Both the position numbers and the translations under genes were made by a program. The notes beneath the pieces are model-generated. The model ran no database searches, was not told the origin of the DNA, and saw nothing but the letters and a program-made list of their open reading frames with translations. From CAXSBR01 sp964236495 (GTDB taxonomy: Bacteria > Actinomycetota > Actinomycetes > Mycobacteriales > Jatrophihabitantaceae): a stretch of 64,000 nucleotides of DNA. Where the stretch lies: NCBI GenBank assembly GCA_964236495.1, contig CAXSBR010000013.1:15460-79459 (forward strand). Direction: 5' to 3'. Numbering within the stretch: position 1 is the stretch's first letter; each line of letters begins with the position of its first letter. Of this stretch, positions 8,838-17,178 are shown in pieces.

Positions 8838-9106
8838 GAGGTCCTCCTGGGGGCGGCGACGAGGTCAAGCACGCCCGACGCGGTCGTGGGTTGGCCTCAT
8901 CTTCTTGTGGAACCCCGTGACAACGCGGCGAAACATGATGCTGGGCCGGCACCGGCCGGCAACTCGAACAGTAACAAAGATTGAAAGCAGGCATCGCCAG
9001 CTATCGTCACCCGCTTCTGCGAGGTTCCACCGAAGTAATTAGTCGCAACAGGTTGCATATCGCTGCGACATTTACTGCTCGCAGTGAACCTAATATGCGC
9101 ATGCAA
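8838..9106. other. Spacer upstream of ugd
   Basis: No gene seen. The part from about 9030 to 9110 is clearly richer in A/T than its surroundings and contains the palindrome GCAACAGGTTGC (9045-9056), nested in wider arms GTCGCA/TGCGAC. This is the expected place for a ugd promoter and operator; no firm -35/-10 pair could be fixed. Confidence 0.35.
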
Positions 9107-9550
9107 TCAGGGCTGTTCGGGCTCGTCGGCCTCGCGAGGAGCTTTGTAGGGATCGGGTTCTCCGGCGAAATCCGCGCTGGCGCGGACTTGCTCGACCTGC
9201 GCGTCGGCTGCACGCGCCTGCGCCAGCAATACCTCGATCGTCTTGGCGGCTTCGGGCACCGCGTCGAGTTGAAAGGTCAACGTCGGAGTGAACCGAACTC
9301 CGGTTTGACGCCCGACCTCCGAACGCAGCACACCCACCGCCGAGTGCAGAGCCTGGGCGGTCTCCGCGCGATCGTTGGCGTCGCCGTACACGGTGTAGAA
9401 CACGGTTGCATCGTGCAAGTCGCCGGTGAGCCGGACGTCGGTCACCGTCACCATGCCCAGGCGCGGATCCTTGATCTGCGTCTCGAGCCCGACGGCCACT
9501 ATCTGCTTGATGCGCCCTGCCATCCGGCGTGCGCGAGCCTGATCGGCCAC
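9107..9550 (-). CDS. rbfA: Ribosome-binding factor A
   Basis: Small KH-fold protein that helps mature the 16S rRNA 5' end and 30S subunits. The 147-residue product has the family core DPRLGMVTVTDVRLTGDL and the later LRSEVGRQTGVRFTPTLTF region. GTG at 9550 was chosen because GAGGGG precedes it at good spacing and the family starts with ADQARARRM; the longer reading to 9598 adds 16 unsupported residues. It follows infB and DUF503 as in relatives. The C-terminal tail is acidic and poorly conserved. Confidence 0.93.
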   Translation of the reverse strand: MADQARARRMAGRIKQIVAVGLETQIKDPRLGMVTVTDVRLTGDLHDATVFYTVYGDANDRAETAQALHSAVGVLRSEVGRQTGVRFTPTLTFQLDAVPEAAKTIEVLLAQARAADAQVEQVRASADFAGEPDPYKAPREADEPEQP

Positions 9551-9654
9551 GGTCGTCCCCTCACAGGCGGTAATTGAAATGAAGCGGCACTTGCACACGA
9601 AAGCGTGCGGAGCGAAGCGGTGACTGCGCGGCGAAGCAGTCGACTTGGATGTGA

Positions 9655-9951
9655 TTAGGTCAGGTCGTCGTCGTCGAGCAACCTGGTCCGAGTCGACAGA
9701 ACCTCCAGCTCCGGGCGGCCTGCAACACTGCGCTCACACGCTTCGAGCACCGTTCGGGCATGTTCGTGGGTGGAGCTGACCACTGCTACCGACACCTCAC
9801 AGCGCCGGTGTAAATCCTGAGCGCCGGTCTCCGCGGCAGCGACCTCATAGCGCCGCCGCAGCTCAGCCACCACCGGCCGCACCACCGCCCGCTTCTCCTT
9901 CAGCGAATGAACATCCCCGAGCAAAAGGTCAAGAACCAAGGTGCCCACCAC
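9655..9951 (-). CDS. DUF503 (YlxP-like) protein
   Basis: A protein of about 98 residues of the DUF503 family, recognised by LLLGDVHSLKEKRAVVRPVVAELRRRY followed by VSVAVVSS. The family nearly always sits between infB and rbfA, as here, and is thought to take part in ribosome or translation-related work without a proven biochemical role. The start is uncertain: the ribosome site GGGAGG abuts the GTG at 9963, so a start at the TTG/GTG codons at 9954-9949 is more plausible; GTG at 9951 is used here. Confidence 0.85.
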   Translation of the reverse strand: MVGTLVLDLLLGDVHSLKEKRAVVRPVVAELRRRYEVAAAETGAQDLHRRCEVSVAVVSSTHEHARTVLEACERSVAGRPELEVLSTRTRLLDDDDLT

Positions 9952-9984
9952 CAAAGCCAACACCTCCCGAGGGTGAACGACGGG

Positions 9985-10055
9985 GCGCGCGATGAGGGTC
10001 GACCTGGCTGCGTAAAGATGCAGTTCCAGCAGGCAGGTCGATCCTCATCGCGCGC
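9985..10055 (-). terminator. Long hairpin downstream of infB
   Basis: A 22-bp stem with a single G-T wobble joins 9985-10006 to 10034-10055, with a small inner CTGC/GCAG pairing in the loop. It begins ten bases after the infB stop codon on the minus strand. This is the strongest hairpin in the window. It has no T-run and probably reduces read-through from infB into DUF503-rbfA. Confidence 0.7.
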
Positions 10056-10064
10056 GACCCAACG

Positions 10065-12875
10065 TTACGCCCGCGGCTTCTCCCGCATTTCGAACGTCTC
10101 GATGACGTCCTCAGGCTTGATGTCGTTGAACGAGCCCAGCCCGATACCGCACTCGAAGCCGTCGCGGACCTCGGTCGCGTCGTCCTTGAACCGACGCAGC
10201 GACTCGACGGTGAGATTGTCGGCGACCACGGCGCCATCGCGCAGCAGCCGCGCCTTGGAGTTGCGGCGGATTGTGCCCGAGCGGACCAGGGAACCGGCCA
10301 CGTTGCCGATACGGGGCACACGGAACACCTCGCGGACCTCGGCGGTGCCCAGCTGGACCTCTTCGTACTCGGGCTTGAGCAGGCCCTTGAGTGCCGCCTC
10401 GATCTCGTCGATGGCTGCGTAGATGACCGTGTAGTACCGGATCTCCACACCCTCGCGGGTCGCCAGTTCGGTTGCCTTGCCCTCGGCGCGCACATTGAAG
10501 CCGATGATGATGGCGTCCGAGGCCGAGGCCAGGTTGACGTTGGTCTCGGTGATGCCACCGACACCGCGGTCGATGATCCGCAGCGACACCTCGTCGGGCA
10601 CCTCGAGCCCCAGCAGCGCTTCCTCCAGCGCCTCGACGGTGCCGGAGTTGTCGCCCTTGAGGATCAGGTTGAGAGTGCTGGCCGCACCGGCCTTGAGCAC
10701 GCTGTCCAAATCCTCCAGGCTGACCCGCTTGCGGGTCTTGGCCTGGCTGGCGTTGCGTTCCCGGGTGGCTCGCCGCTCGGCGATCTGACGTGCTTTGCGG
10801 TCTTCCTCGACTACGAGGAACGTGTCGCCGGCGCCGGGCACCGAGGTCAGACCGAGCACCTGCACCGGACGTGCCGGGAAGGCCTCGACCACCGGGGTGC
10901 CGTGCTCGTCGAGCATCTGCCGAACGCGGCCGTAGGCATCACCGGCGACGATGGAGTCGCCCACCCGCAGCGTTCCGCGCTGGACCAGCACCGTTGCAAC
11001 TGGGCCCCGACCGCGGTCGAGGTGGGCCTCGATGGCCACACCCTGGGCGTCCTGCGTGGCGTTGGCACGCAGGTCCAACGAGGCGTCCGCCGTCAGCAGA
11101 ACCGCTTCCAGAAGCTGGTCGATGCCGGTGCCGGCGCGTGCCGAGACGTCGACGAACATCGTCTCGCCGCCGTACTCCTCAGCCACCAGCCCGTATTCGG
11201 TGAGCTGCTGGCGGACCTTGGCCGGGTTCGCGCCTTCCTTGTCGATCTTGTTCACCGCGACGACGATCGGAACGTCGGCTGCCAACGCGTGGTTGAGCGC
11301 CTCCACCGTCTGCGGCATGACGCCGTCGTCGGCGGCGACCACCAACACCGCGATGTCGGTGACCTTCGCACCGCGCGCACGCATGGCGGTGAACGCCTCG
11401 TGGCCGGGAGTGTCGATGAACGTGATCGGCCGTTCGACGCCCTCGTGGCCGACGCTGACCTGGTAGGCACCGATGTGCTGGGTGATGCCGCCGGCTTCGC
11501 CCTCCAGAACGTTGGTGGACCGGATGGCGTCGAGCAGGCGCGTCTTTCCGTGGTCGACGTGGCCCATGACCGTGACGACCGGCGGACGTTCAACGAGATC
11601 GTCCTCGTCGCCGTCGTTGCGGCCGAAGGTGATGTCGAAGGATTCCAGCAGTTCGCGGTCCTCGTCCTCAGGACTGACGACCTGCACGGTGTAGTTCAGC
11701 TCAGCACCCAGCAGCTGCAGGGTTTCTTCATTGACCGACTGAGTAGCGGTGACCATCTCGCCCAGATGGAACAGCACAGTTACCAGCGAGGCCGGATTCG
11801 CGTCGATCTTGTCGGCGAAGTCCGACAGCGACGATCCACGAGCCAGTTTGACTACGTCACCGTTGCCGCGCGGAACCTGCACACCGCCCAGGCTGGGCGC
11901 GGACATGTTGTCGAATTCCTGACGCCGCTGCTTCTTGCTCTTGCGCCCGCGCTGAGGACGGCCGTTGGGGCCGCGACCGAAGGCGCCGGCCGTGAGGCCA
12001 CCGCGACGGTTACCTGCGCCGCCACCGCCACCGCCACCGCCAGGACGAGGGGCGAATCCGGCGCCACCGCCGGCCGGCGGACTGCCCGGCCGGGTGTTGG
12101 GCCCGGCACCTGGCGCGCCACCGCGGTAGTTGCCGGCGCCCGGAGTGCTCCCGGGACGGACAGAGCCGGCGCCGGGCCGGGACGGCGGACCGCCTGGACG
12201 GACGAAGCCACCGGGACCGGAACGGCCGGTACCGGTGCTGGGGCTCGGGCGAGACGGCATCATGCCGGGGTTGGGACGAGGGCCGCCGGGTCGCGGCGGC
12301 ATCCCTGATGCTCCACCCGGACGGGGCATGCTGGGCGGGCCGGCGGGACGCGGCGCAACCCCGGGCGTCGTCGGACGCGTCGACGTCGTGCGCGGACCGG
12401 TTCCGAACGGGTTGTTGCCTACGCGTGGGGTACCCGGACGCGGGCCGGGAACCGTGCCTGCATCGGCGCTGACGGGCGGGGCCGCGGTTGCTGGTGCGAT
12501 CGGTGCAACGGTTGCAGCCATCGGCTGCGGCTCGGGAGTACGCACAGCCGGACCAGGCATCGGCGTTCCGACACTTGGTGCCGGAGTAGTGGGTGTAGCA
12601 GGGACTTCGGGCGCGGGCGCCGTAGGTGGTGTCGCCGGCGGCGACCCATTCGACGCGGCAGCTGGTGAGTCAGTTGTTGCCTTCACGGCCGGAGCCGCCT
12701 TGACGGGTGCTGCCACCGCGGGCATCGCCTCGCGCAGCTTGCGCACTACCGGTGCTTCGACCGTCGAGGACGGTCCTTTCACGTATTCGCCGAGCTCTCC
12801 GAGCTTGACGAGAACGTCCTTGCTGGTGACACCGAGCTCTTTCGCGAGCTCATGGACGCGGGGCTTGCCTGGCAC
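10065..12875 (-). CDS. infB: Translation initiation factor IF-2
   Basis: GTPase that brings initiator fMet-tRNA to the 30S subunit and promotes subunit joining. The 936-residue protein starts with an IF2 N-terminal module (VHELAKELGV), then a long low-complexity region rich in Pro, Gly and Arg (about residues 50-330), and then the conserved core. The G1 motif GHVDHGKT is near residue 437, DTPGHEAF and NKID follow, and domains II to IV complete it. GTG at 12875 has AAGGAG at ideal spacing. It lies in the nusA-ylxR-infB order and is probably in one operon with them. Confidence 0.97.
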   Translation of the reverse strand: MPGKPRVHELAKELGVTSKDVLVKLGELGEYVKGPSSTVEAPVVRKLREAMPAVAAPVKAAPAVKATTDSPAAASNGSPPATPPTAPAPEVPATPTTPAPSVGTPMPGPAVRTPEPQPMAATVAPIAPATAAPPVSADAGTVPGPRPGTPRVGNNPFGTGPRTTSTRPTTPGVAPRPAGPPSMPRPGGASGMPPRPGGPRPNPGMMPSRPSPSTGTGRSGPGGFVRPGGPPSRPGAGSVRPGSTPGAGNYRGGAPGAGPNTRPGSPPAGGGAGFAPRPGGGGGGGGAGNRRGGLTAGAFGRGPNGRPQRGRKSKKQRRQEFDNMSAPSLGGVQVPRGNGDVVKLARGSSLSDFADKIDANPASLVTVLFHLGEMVTATQSVNEETLQLLGAELNYTVQVVSPEDEDRELLESFDITFGRNDGDEDDLVERPPVVTVMGHVDHGKTRLLDAIRSTNVLEGEAGGITQHIGAYQVSVGHEGVERPITFIDTPGHEAFTAMRARGAKVTDIAVLVVAADDGVMPQTVEALNHALAADVPIVVAVNKIDKEGANPAKVRQQLTEYGLVAEEYGGETMFVDVSARAGTGIDQLLEAVLLTADASLDLRANATQDAQGVAIEAHLDRGRGPVATVLVQRGTLRVGDSIVAGDAYGRVRQMLDEHGTPVVEAFPARPVQVLGLTSVPGAGDTFLVVEEDRKARQIAERRATRERNASQAKTRKRVSLEDLDSVLKAGAASTLNLILKGDNSGTVEALEEALLGLEVPDEVSLRIIDRGVGGITETNVNLASASDAIIIGFNVRAEGKATELATREGVEIRYYTVIYAAIDEIEAALKGLLKPEYEEVQLGTAEVREVFRVPRIGNVAGSLVRSGTIRRNSKARLLRDGAVVADNLTVESLRRFKDDATEVRDGFECGIGLGSFNDIKPEDVIETFEMREKPRA

Positions 12876-12989
12876 GGCACTCCTTCTCGAGGATGAGCCA
12901 GGCGGTCGACCGCGCTGGCTCTAGTGGGAATTCACACTCATCGCAGGTGCTTCATCGGTGGCTCATGGTGCTTCTTCTCGCCTTCTCCG

Positions 12990-13376
12990 TTACGTGGTCT
13001 GCGGCCGGTCAGCTGCCCCACGATGATGCTGCTCTCGATCCTGCTGTTCTGCCTTGCTGTGCGCCGGGCCCTTGTCCGACCCTGCTGTGCGGTCTGCTGT
13101 CGGACTCGGTAGTGCTACCGCTCGGGCGACGAAGGCCACCACATCGGCTGCGTCGACCGATGCCGCCAGCATGAGCGCCCGGACGAAGGCCTGACGGCGT
13201 ACTGCCTTGCTCACGCAAGCCTCGTCCGGATGTACCCAGGCACCTCGACCAAGTTCACGCCGGCGAGGATCCGCGCGTAGCACCGTCACCACCGATGAAG
13301 CAGTGGCGTGGGCGGGCTGCGATCGGGCGACGACGCGAAGCAACTCAGCGGCCGAGGCACGCTGCCGGCATCCCAC
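12990..13376 (-). CDS. ylxR: YlxR family (DUF448) RNA-binding protein
   Basis: YlxR proteins are small nucleic-acid-binding proteins encoded between nusA and infB; some modulate RNase P or transcription. The conserved RTCVGCRQR motif is present, then the GRGAWVHPDEAC block near the middle. The only ordinary start codon in this frame (GTG 13376) lies inside the motif itself, after RTC. The reading frame stays open upstream (…GVIFQGPVRTC), so the true N-terminus is likely some 10-12 residues earlier on a rare start such as ATC at 13403. The C-terminal 30 residues are low-complexity. The family call is firm; the start is not. Confidence 0.75.
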   Translation of the reverse strand: MGCRQRASAAELLRVVARSQPAHATASSVVTVLRADPRRRELGRGAWVHPDEACVSKAVRRQAFVRALMLAASVDAADVVAFVARAVALPSPTADRTAGSDKGPAHSKAEQQDREQHHRGAADRPQTT

Positions 13377-13520
13377 ACACGTGCGAACTGGACCCTGGAA
13401 GATGACTCCCCGATTCCGCTCGACCGCAGGCGGGACATGCCGATAACGTTCCCCGGCCGTTACACCATACTCCTGCCCGCTTACTGCCTGGAATGGCCGC
13501 GGCGCGCGGCTGTGCCGTTG

Positions 13521-14561
13521 CTACTGCGCCGATGGTGCGCCCGAACCGGCATCCTCGGCTGAGCTGGCTGGGTGGTCGACGACAGGCTCGGCGTCACTGT
13601 GGATGTCGATGCGCCAGCCGGTCAACCGAGCCGCCAGCCGCGCGTTCTGCCCTTCTCGGCCGATGGCGAGCGAAAGCTGAAAATCGGGCACCACGACGCG
13701 GGCGGCTCGGGCCGCGGCGTCGACGACGTCCACCTGCAGCGCTTGGGCTGGGCTGAGCGCGTTGCCGACGAAGCGCGCCGGATCGTCGGCATAGTCGATG
13801 ATGTCGATCTTCTCGCCGTGCAGCTCGGCCACCACATTGCGCACCCGCGACCCCATCGGGCCGATGCAGGCACCCTTGGCGTTGAGCCCCGACACGGTGC
13901 TGCGCACGGCGATCTTGGACCGGTGACCGGCCTCGCGAGCCACCGCCATCACCTCGACGCTGCCGTCGGCAATCTCGGGTACTTCCAGCGCGAACAGCCG
14001 TCGAACGAGGTTGGGATGGGTCCGGCTCACGGTCACCTGCAGCCCGCGCATGCCGCGGGTGACGCTCAGCACGTAGCAGCGCAGCCGGGTGCCATGCTCG
14101 TACACCTCGCCGTAGACCTGTTCGGACTGCGGCATCACCGCCTCGATGGCGCCGATCTCCACCACGACGATGCCGCGCGCGGCAGCCTGTGCGTCCTGGG
14201 TGACGACGGCGGTGACGATGTCGCCTTCGCGGCCTGAGAACTCGCCGTAGACCTGCTCGTGAGCGGCGTCGCGAAGCCGCTGAAGAATGACCTGCTTGGC
14301 CGTCATCGCCGCCACCCGGCCGAAATCGGCGGGGGTGTCGTCGAACTCCTCGATCAGCGCCCCGTCGGCGCCGAACTCCTGCGCCCACACCGTCACCGAA
14401 CCACTGACCCGGTCGACGGCAACCCGGACATGCGGCATCGGGTGCGAGGTGTGCCGGTAGGCCATCAGCAACGCATGCTCGATCGCCGTCAGCACGGTGT
14501 CGAACGGTATTTCCTTGTCTCTTTCGATGCTGCGCAGAGCAGCAATGTCGACGGCGACCAC
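13521..14561 (-). CDS. nusA: Transcription termination/antitermination factor NusA
   Basis: Binds RNA polymerase and nascent RNA to control pausing, termination and rRNA antitermination. The 346-residue protein has the N-terminal polymerase-binding domain, an S1 domain (GREGDIVTAVV…) and two KH domains (GACIGPMGSRVRNVV and AIGREGQNARLAARLTGW). GTG at 14561 was chosen: it gives the usual NusA start (VDIAALRSIERDKEI), follows GAAGGGCTGAGG, and leaves a four-base gap after rimP. It lacks the extra C-terminal repeats of the E. coli protein, as is normal in actinobacteria. Confidence 0.95.
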   Translation of the reverse strand: MVAVDIAALRSIERDKEIPFDTVLTAIEHALLMAYRHTSHPMPHVRVAVDRVSGSVTVWAQEFGADGALIEEFDDTPADFGRVAAMTAKQVILQRLRDAAHEQVYGEFSGREGDIVTAVVTQDAQAAARGIVVVEIGAIEAVMPQSEQVYGEVYEHGTRLRCYVLSVTRGMRGLQVTVSRTHPNLVRRLFALEVPEIADGSVEVMAVAREAGHRSKIAVRSTVSGLNAKGACIGPMGSRVRNVVAELHGEKIDIIDYADDPARFVGNALSPAQALQVDVVDAAARAARVVVPDFQLSLAIGREGQNARLAARLTGWRIDIHSDAEPVVDHPASSAEDAGSGAPSAQ

Positions 14562-14565
14562 GGCC

Positions 14566-15108
14566 TCAGCCCTTCTTCGTGTCGGTCGTGTCGTGGCTGT
14601 GCGCTCGCCCAGGTTGCGCCGTCGCCGAATCAGTAGCGCTCGACGCCTCTCCCGGCCGGTTGAATTCGACTTGCACCTTGCCCGCTCCCAGCGCCGACAG
14701 CGCAAACTCTTGACGCGATCCGTCCACGTCGAGCACCACGGTGCCGGCGTCGGCGGACGTGATTCGACCCGTGACGGGCTTGCCTGCCACGTCCACCCGC
14801 ACGAGGCGAGCGACGTTGCGCTGCCAGTGCGTGGCAGTGGTCAGCGGGCGATCCACGCCGGGCGAGCTGACCTCGAGGACGAACGGATCGGCGAACGGAT
14901 CGGCAGCGTCCAGGGCCTCGTCCAAAACACGACTGACGCGGGCGATGTCGTCGACTCCGATGCCGCCTTCGGCGTCGATCGTGACGCGCACCAAGAACCG
15001 GCGACCGACGCGGGTGACGACGATGTCGTCGACGTCGAACCCGCACTCGACAACCAGAGGAGTGAGTCGATCGACGAGTTGCGAACGCTGCTGCTCGATG
15101 GCGGACAT
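14566..15108 (-). CDS. rimP: Ribosome maturation factor RimP
   Basis: Assists 30S subunit assembly around the S12/S5 region. The 180-residue protein shows the family pattern: an N-terminal domain ending in VLEVSSPGVDRPLTT, then a C-terminal SH3-like domain containing VTGRITSADAGTVVLDVDG. ATG at 15108 has AGGAG seven bases upstream. It is the first gene of the rimP-nusA-ylxR-infB run. The C-terminal tail is rich in Ser, Thr and His and varies between species. Confidence 0.93.
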   Translation of the reverse strand: MSAIEQQRSQLVDRLTPLVVECGFDVDDIVVTRVGRRFLVRVTIDAEGGIGVDDIARVSRVLDEALDAADPFADPFVLEVSSPGVDRPLTTATHWQRNVARLVRVDVAGKPVTGRITSADAGTVVLDVDGSRQEFALSALGAGKVQVEFNRPGEASSATDSATAQPGRAHSHDTTDTKKG

Positions 15109-15291
15109 GGCTGCGCTCCTATTCAATTCACCGGACGCTGACGCCGCACTGGGACATCCAGAGCCGGAGCTGGTCGTCGGCCGCCAACTGGTTCCGCGTG
15201 TGAACTATCGCCACGCGTGGGACGGCCTAGGACGGACAGCCTAGACCGCCCGCGCCCGACGCGCCGCAGGTTCTGACACACTGACCGGGAC

Positions 15292-15849
15292 ATGAGCGAT
15301 ATCTCTCGACGCACGATTCTGGGCACCGGCCTTCTCGCCGTCGGCGCCGCCGGGATCGGTGTCGGTGTCGGCGTTGCTACCGGTTCCGCGGCCAGATCGA
15401 CCGACGAACCGCAGCGCAGCGTCGGCACTGCCGCAGCGCAGAACCCTGTTCTGCTCGCGGCTATCGACCGGGAGTCCGCGCTTCTCGAGCGCCTGCACCG
15501 CGCCGTTGCCGCGAATCCGGGCCTTGCCCCGTCCGCCACCGTCCTGCAGGCCGATCACCGCGCGCACCGGCAGGCACTGCAGGCGTTGTTGCTGCCCACC
15601 AACGCGGCGGCCAGCACATCCCCAGCGGCGTCCTCGGCAGCGACTTCCTCTGCAGCGGCTAACTCTCCGGCGGCGAAGTCGGGCGGCGCGCCGTCTGGGG
15701 CGCTGTCATGCACCGCTGACCTGAGGCGGTGGGAGTCCGCCGCGGCGGCGGCCGCGGCTCACGACTGCGCGACGGCGTCGACGCAGCTGGCCCCGCTGCT
15801 GGCGAGCATCTCGGCGTGCGAGGCGTCGCATGCCGCGTGGTTGGTATGA
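15292..15849 (+). CDS. Tat-signal, alanine-rich exported protein (Rv2843-like position)
   Basis: A 185-residue protein beginning with a twin-arginine signal (SRRTILG at residues 5-11, then a hydrophobic glycine/alanine stretch to about 32), so it is probably exported folded or membrane-anchored. The mature part has a helical segment (ESALLERLHRAVAANPGL), a low-complexity Ala/Ser linker (about 105-140) and a C-terminal helix with three cysteines. It matches in position the alanine-rich protein that lies between rimP and a DUF4439 gene in mycobacteria. The next gene overlaps as ATGA, implying the two act together. No function is known. Confidence 0.7.
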   Translation: MSDISRRTILGTGLLAVGAAGIGVGVGVATGSAARSTDEPQRSVGTAAAQNPVLLAAIDRESALLERLHRAVAANPGLAPSATVLQADHRAHRQALQALLLPTNAAASTSPAASSAATSSAAANSPAAKSGGAPSGALSCTADLRRWESAAAAAAAHDCATASTQLAPLLASISACEASHAAWLV

Positions 15850-16316
15850 CGGGCGCGCCAGTTCTGACCGCAGCCGTCGTCGGTGCCCTACAGCTTGCCC
15901 TGCAGGCCGAACACGCTGCCATCTTCGGATACGCCGCGCTGGGCCCGGTGGTGTCCAGAGCCGGGCGCACCCTGGCCCGGACCGACGAGGCCGCGCACCG
16001 AGGCCGGCGCAACACCTTGCTCACGACCCTCACCGCGGCCGGCGTCGTCCCCGCGGCCAGCGCGGCGAGTTATCCGGCGCCAAATCCATTGACATCTGCG
16101 GCAGTGGCGCATCGGTATGCGCTGGACCTGGAAACGGCGTGCTGCCGCCAGTGGCGCTACGTCGTCGCGGTCGCGGCGGGCAATACTGGGACAGCCGGCA
16201 CTGCCGCGCTGCGCGCCGACGCGGTGCAAGCACTGACCGCCTGCGCGGTGCGCGCGATGCGGTGGCGCGCCCTGCTGACACCCAGCACACCGACAACGGC
16301 TTTTCCCGGCATCTGA
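15846..16316 (+). CDS. DUF4439 ferritin-like domain protein
   Basis: A 156-residue alpha-helical protein of the DUF4439 family, predicted to have a ferritin-like four-helix fold: QLALQAEHAAIFGYAALG in helix one, a conserved HR pair (EAAHRGRRNTLL), PAPNPLTSAAVAHRYALDLE and a final AVRAMRWR helix. E and H residues in these helices could bind metal, but this has not been shown for the family. The ATG at 15846 overlaps the stop of the exported protein, so they form a translationally coupled pair. The longer reading from 15729 is inside that gene and rejected. Confidence 0.8.
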   Translation: MTGAPVLTAAVVGALQLALQAEHAAIFGYAALGPVVSRAGRTLARTDEAAHRGRRNTLLTTLTAAGVVPAASAASYPAPNPLTSAAVAHRYALDLETACCRQWRYVVAVAAGNTGTAGTAALRADAVQALTACAVRAMRWRALLTPSTPTTAFPGI

Positions 16317-16350
16317 ACCGCCGGGCGACTTCGCCGGCTTGCGCGGGTTC
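16315..16350. terminator. Hairpin between converging genes
   Basis: Between the DUF4439 gene (plus) and the HAD gene (minus) a nested inverted repeat (GAACC…GGGTTC around GCCGG…CCGGC with one bulge) could terminate transcription from both sides. No T-runs. Confidence 0.4.
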
Positions 16351-16354
16351 GACG

Positions 16355-17095
16355 TCAGCTGCCCTCCGGTAGGGCAGGGCTGTTCTCCGCGGAGGCCGAC
16401 GGCTGACCGGCGCGCCATCGAGCCACCACGGCGGGTATCTCGCTGAGGCTGGACACGATGGCGTCTGCGTCGGCCACCGTGTGCCCGATCTGATCTGCGG
16501 GTATCTCGCTGTGCGGAAGAAGAATCGTGCGCATACCCATCGACGACGCTCCCCAGATGTCGTCGAACCGACGGTCGCCGACGAACACTGCCCGCGCCGG
16601 GTCCTGCACTCCCACTGCGTCCAGTGCGGCCCGAAACGCCAGCGGATGAGGCTTGGACCATTCGATCTCGCTGCTGTATACCGCGCCGTCGAGTAGGTCC
16701 AGGATGCCGTCGCGGGCGAAGATCTCTTCGTGGCGGTGCCGAGGCCACAGGGTGTTGGAGAGAACTCCGGTCTTGAGCCCGGCCGAGCGCAGAGCCCGCA
16801 GCATTCCCGCGGCAGCCGGATCGGTGATCGTGTGCTCGTCCCACCACGCGTGATAGCGGGCGAGCGCGCCCTGGTCGGGTTCATGCCCCGCGGCGGTGAG
16901 GATCTCGGCCAGCGTGCCGCTGCGGTGATGGTCGCGGCTGCGCATCCACACGGCGGCCTCGGCCGACCGCAACGCCGCTGCCCGCTCGACATCGTCGGTC
17001 AGCGCCGCCCAACCCAGCTGCGGTTCCAGGTTGTGCCATGGCGTCAGGGTTCCACCCCAGTCAAACAGAACCGCCTCGATCGCAACGCCGGCCAT
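16355..17095 (-). CDS. HAD family hydrolase
   Basis: A 246-residue haloacid dehalogenase-superfamily hydrolase. Motif I is FDWGGTLT (nucleophile D12), with glycine in place of the usual second aspartate. Motif II is VLSNT, motif III SKPHP and motif IV GDRRFDD. A helical cap lies between motifs I and II. Proteins with a WGGT motif can still be phosphatases, but loss of the general-acid aspartate leaves the reaction open. ATG at 17095 has AAGGGAG at five-base spacing. Substrate unknown. Confidence 0.82.
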   Translation of the reverse strand: MAGVAIEAVLFDWGGTLTPWHNLEPQLGWAALTDDVERAAALRSAEAAVWMRSRDHHRSGTLAEILTAAGHEPDQGALARYHAWWDEHTITDPAAAGMLRALRSAGLKTGVLSNTLWPRHRHEEIFARDGILDLLDGAVYSSEIEWSKPHPLAFRAALDAVGVQDPARAVFVGDRRFDDIWGASSMGMRTILLPHSEIPADQIGHTVADADAIVSSLSEIPAVVARWRAGQPSASAENSPALPEGS

Positions 17096-17178
17096 CTCAG
17101 CTCCCTTCCTGACCAAGGCCAGCCTGACCCACTTGGATCGTCATGCAACCTGTTCTCGATCCCGGCGAAAGTGCGGGA

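Noticed and set aside
10902..12308. A 468-codon plus-strand frame antisense to infB
   Set aside because: Antisense to a certain gene; the repeats in it merely mirror the Pro/Gly-rich part of IF-2.
12893..13174. A small plus-strand gene between infB and ylxR
   Set aside because: Antisense to ylxR's 3' part, with no ribosome site or family similarity.
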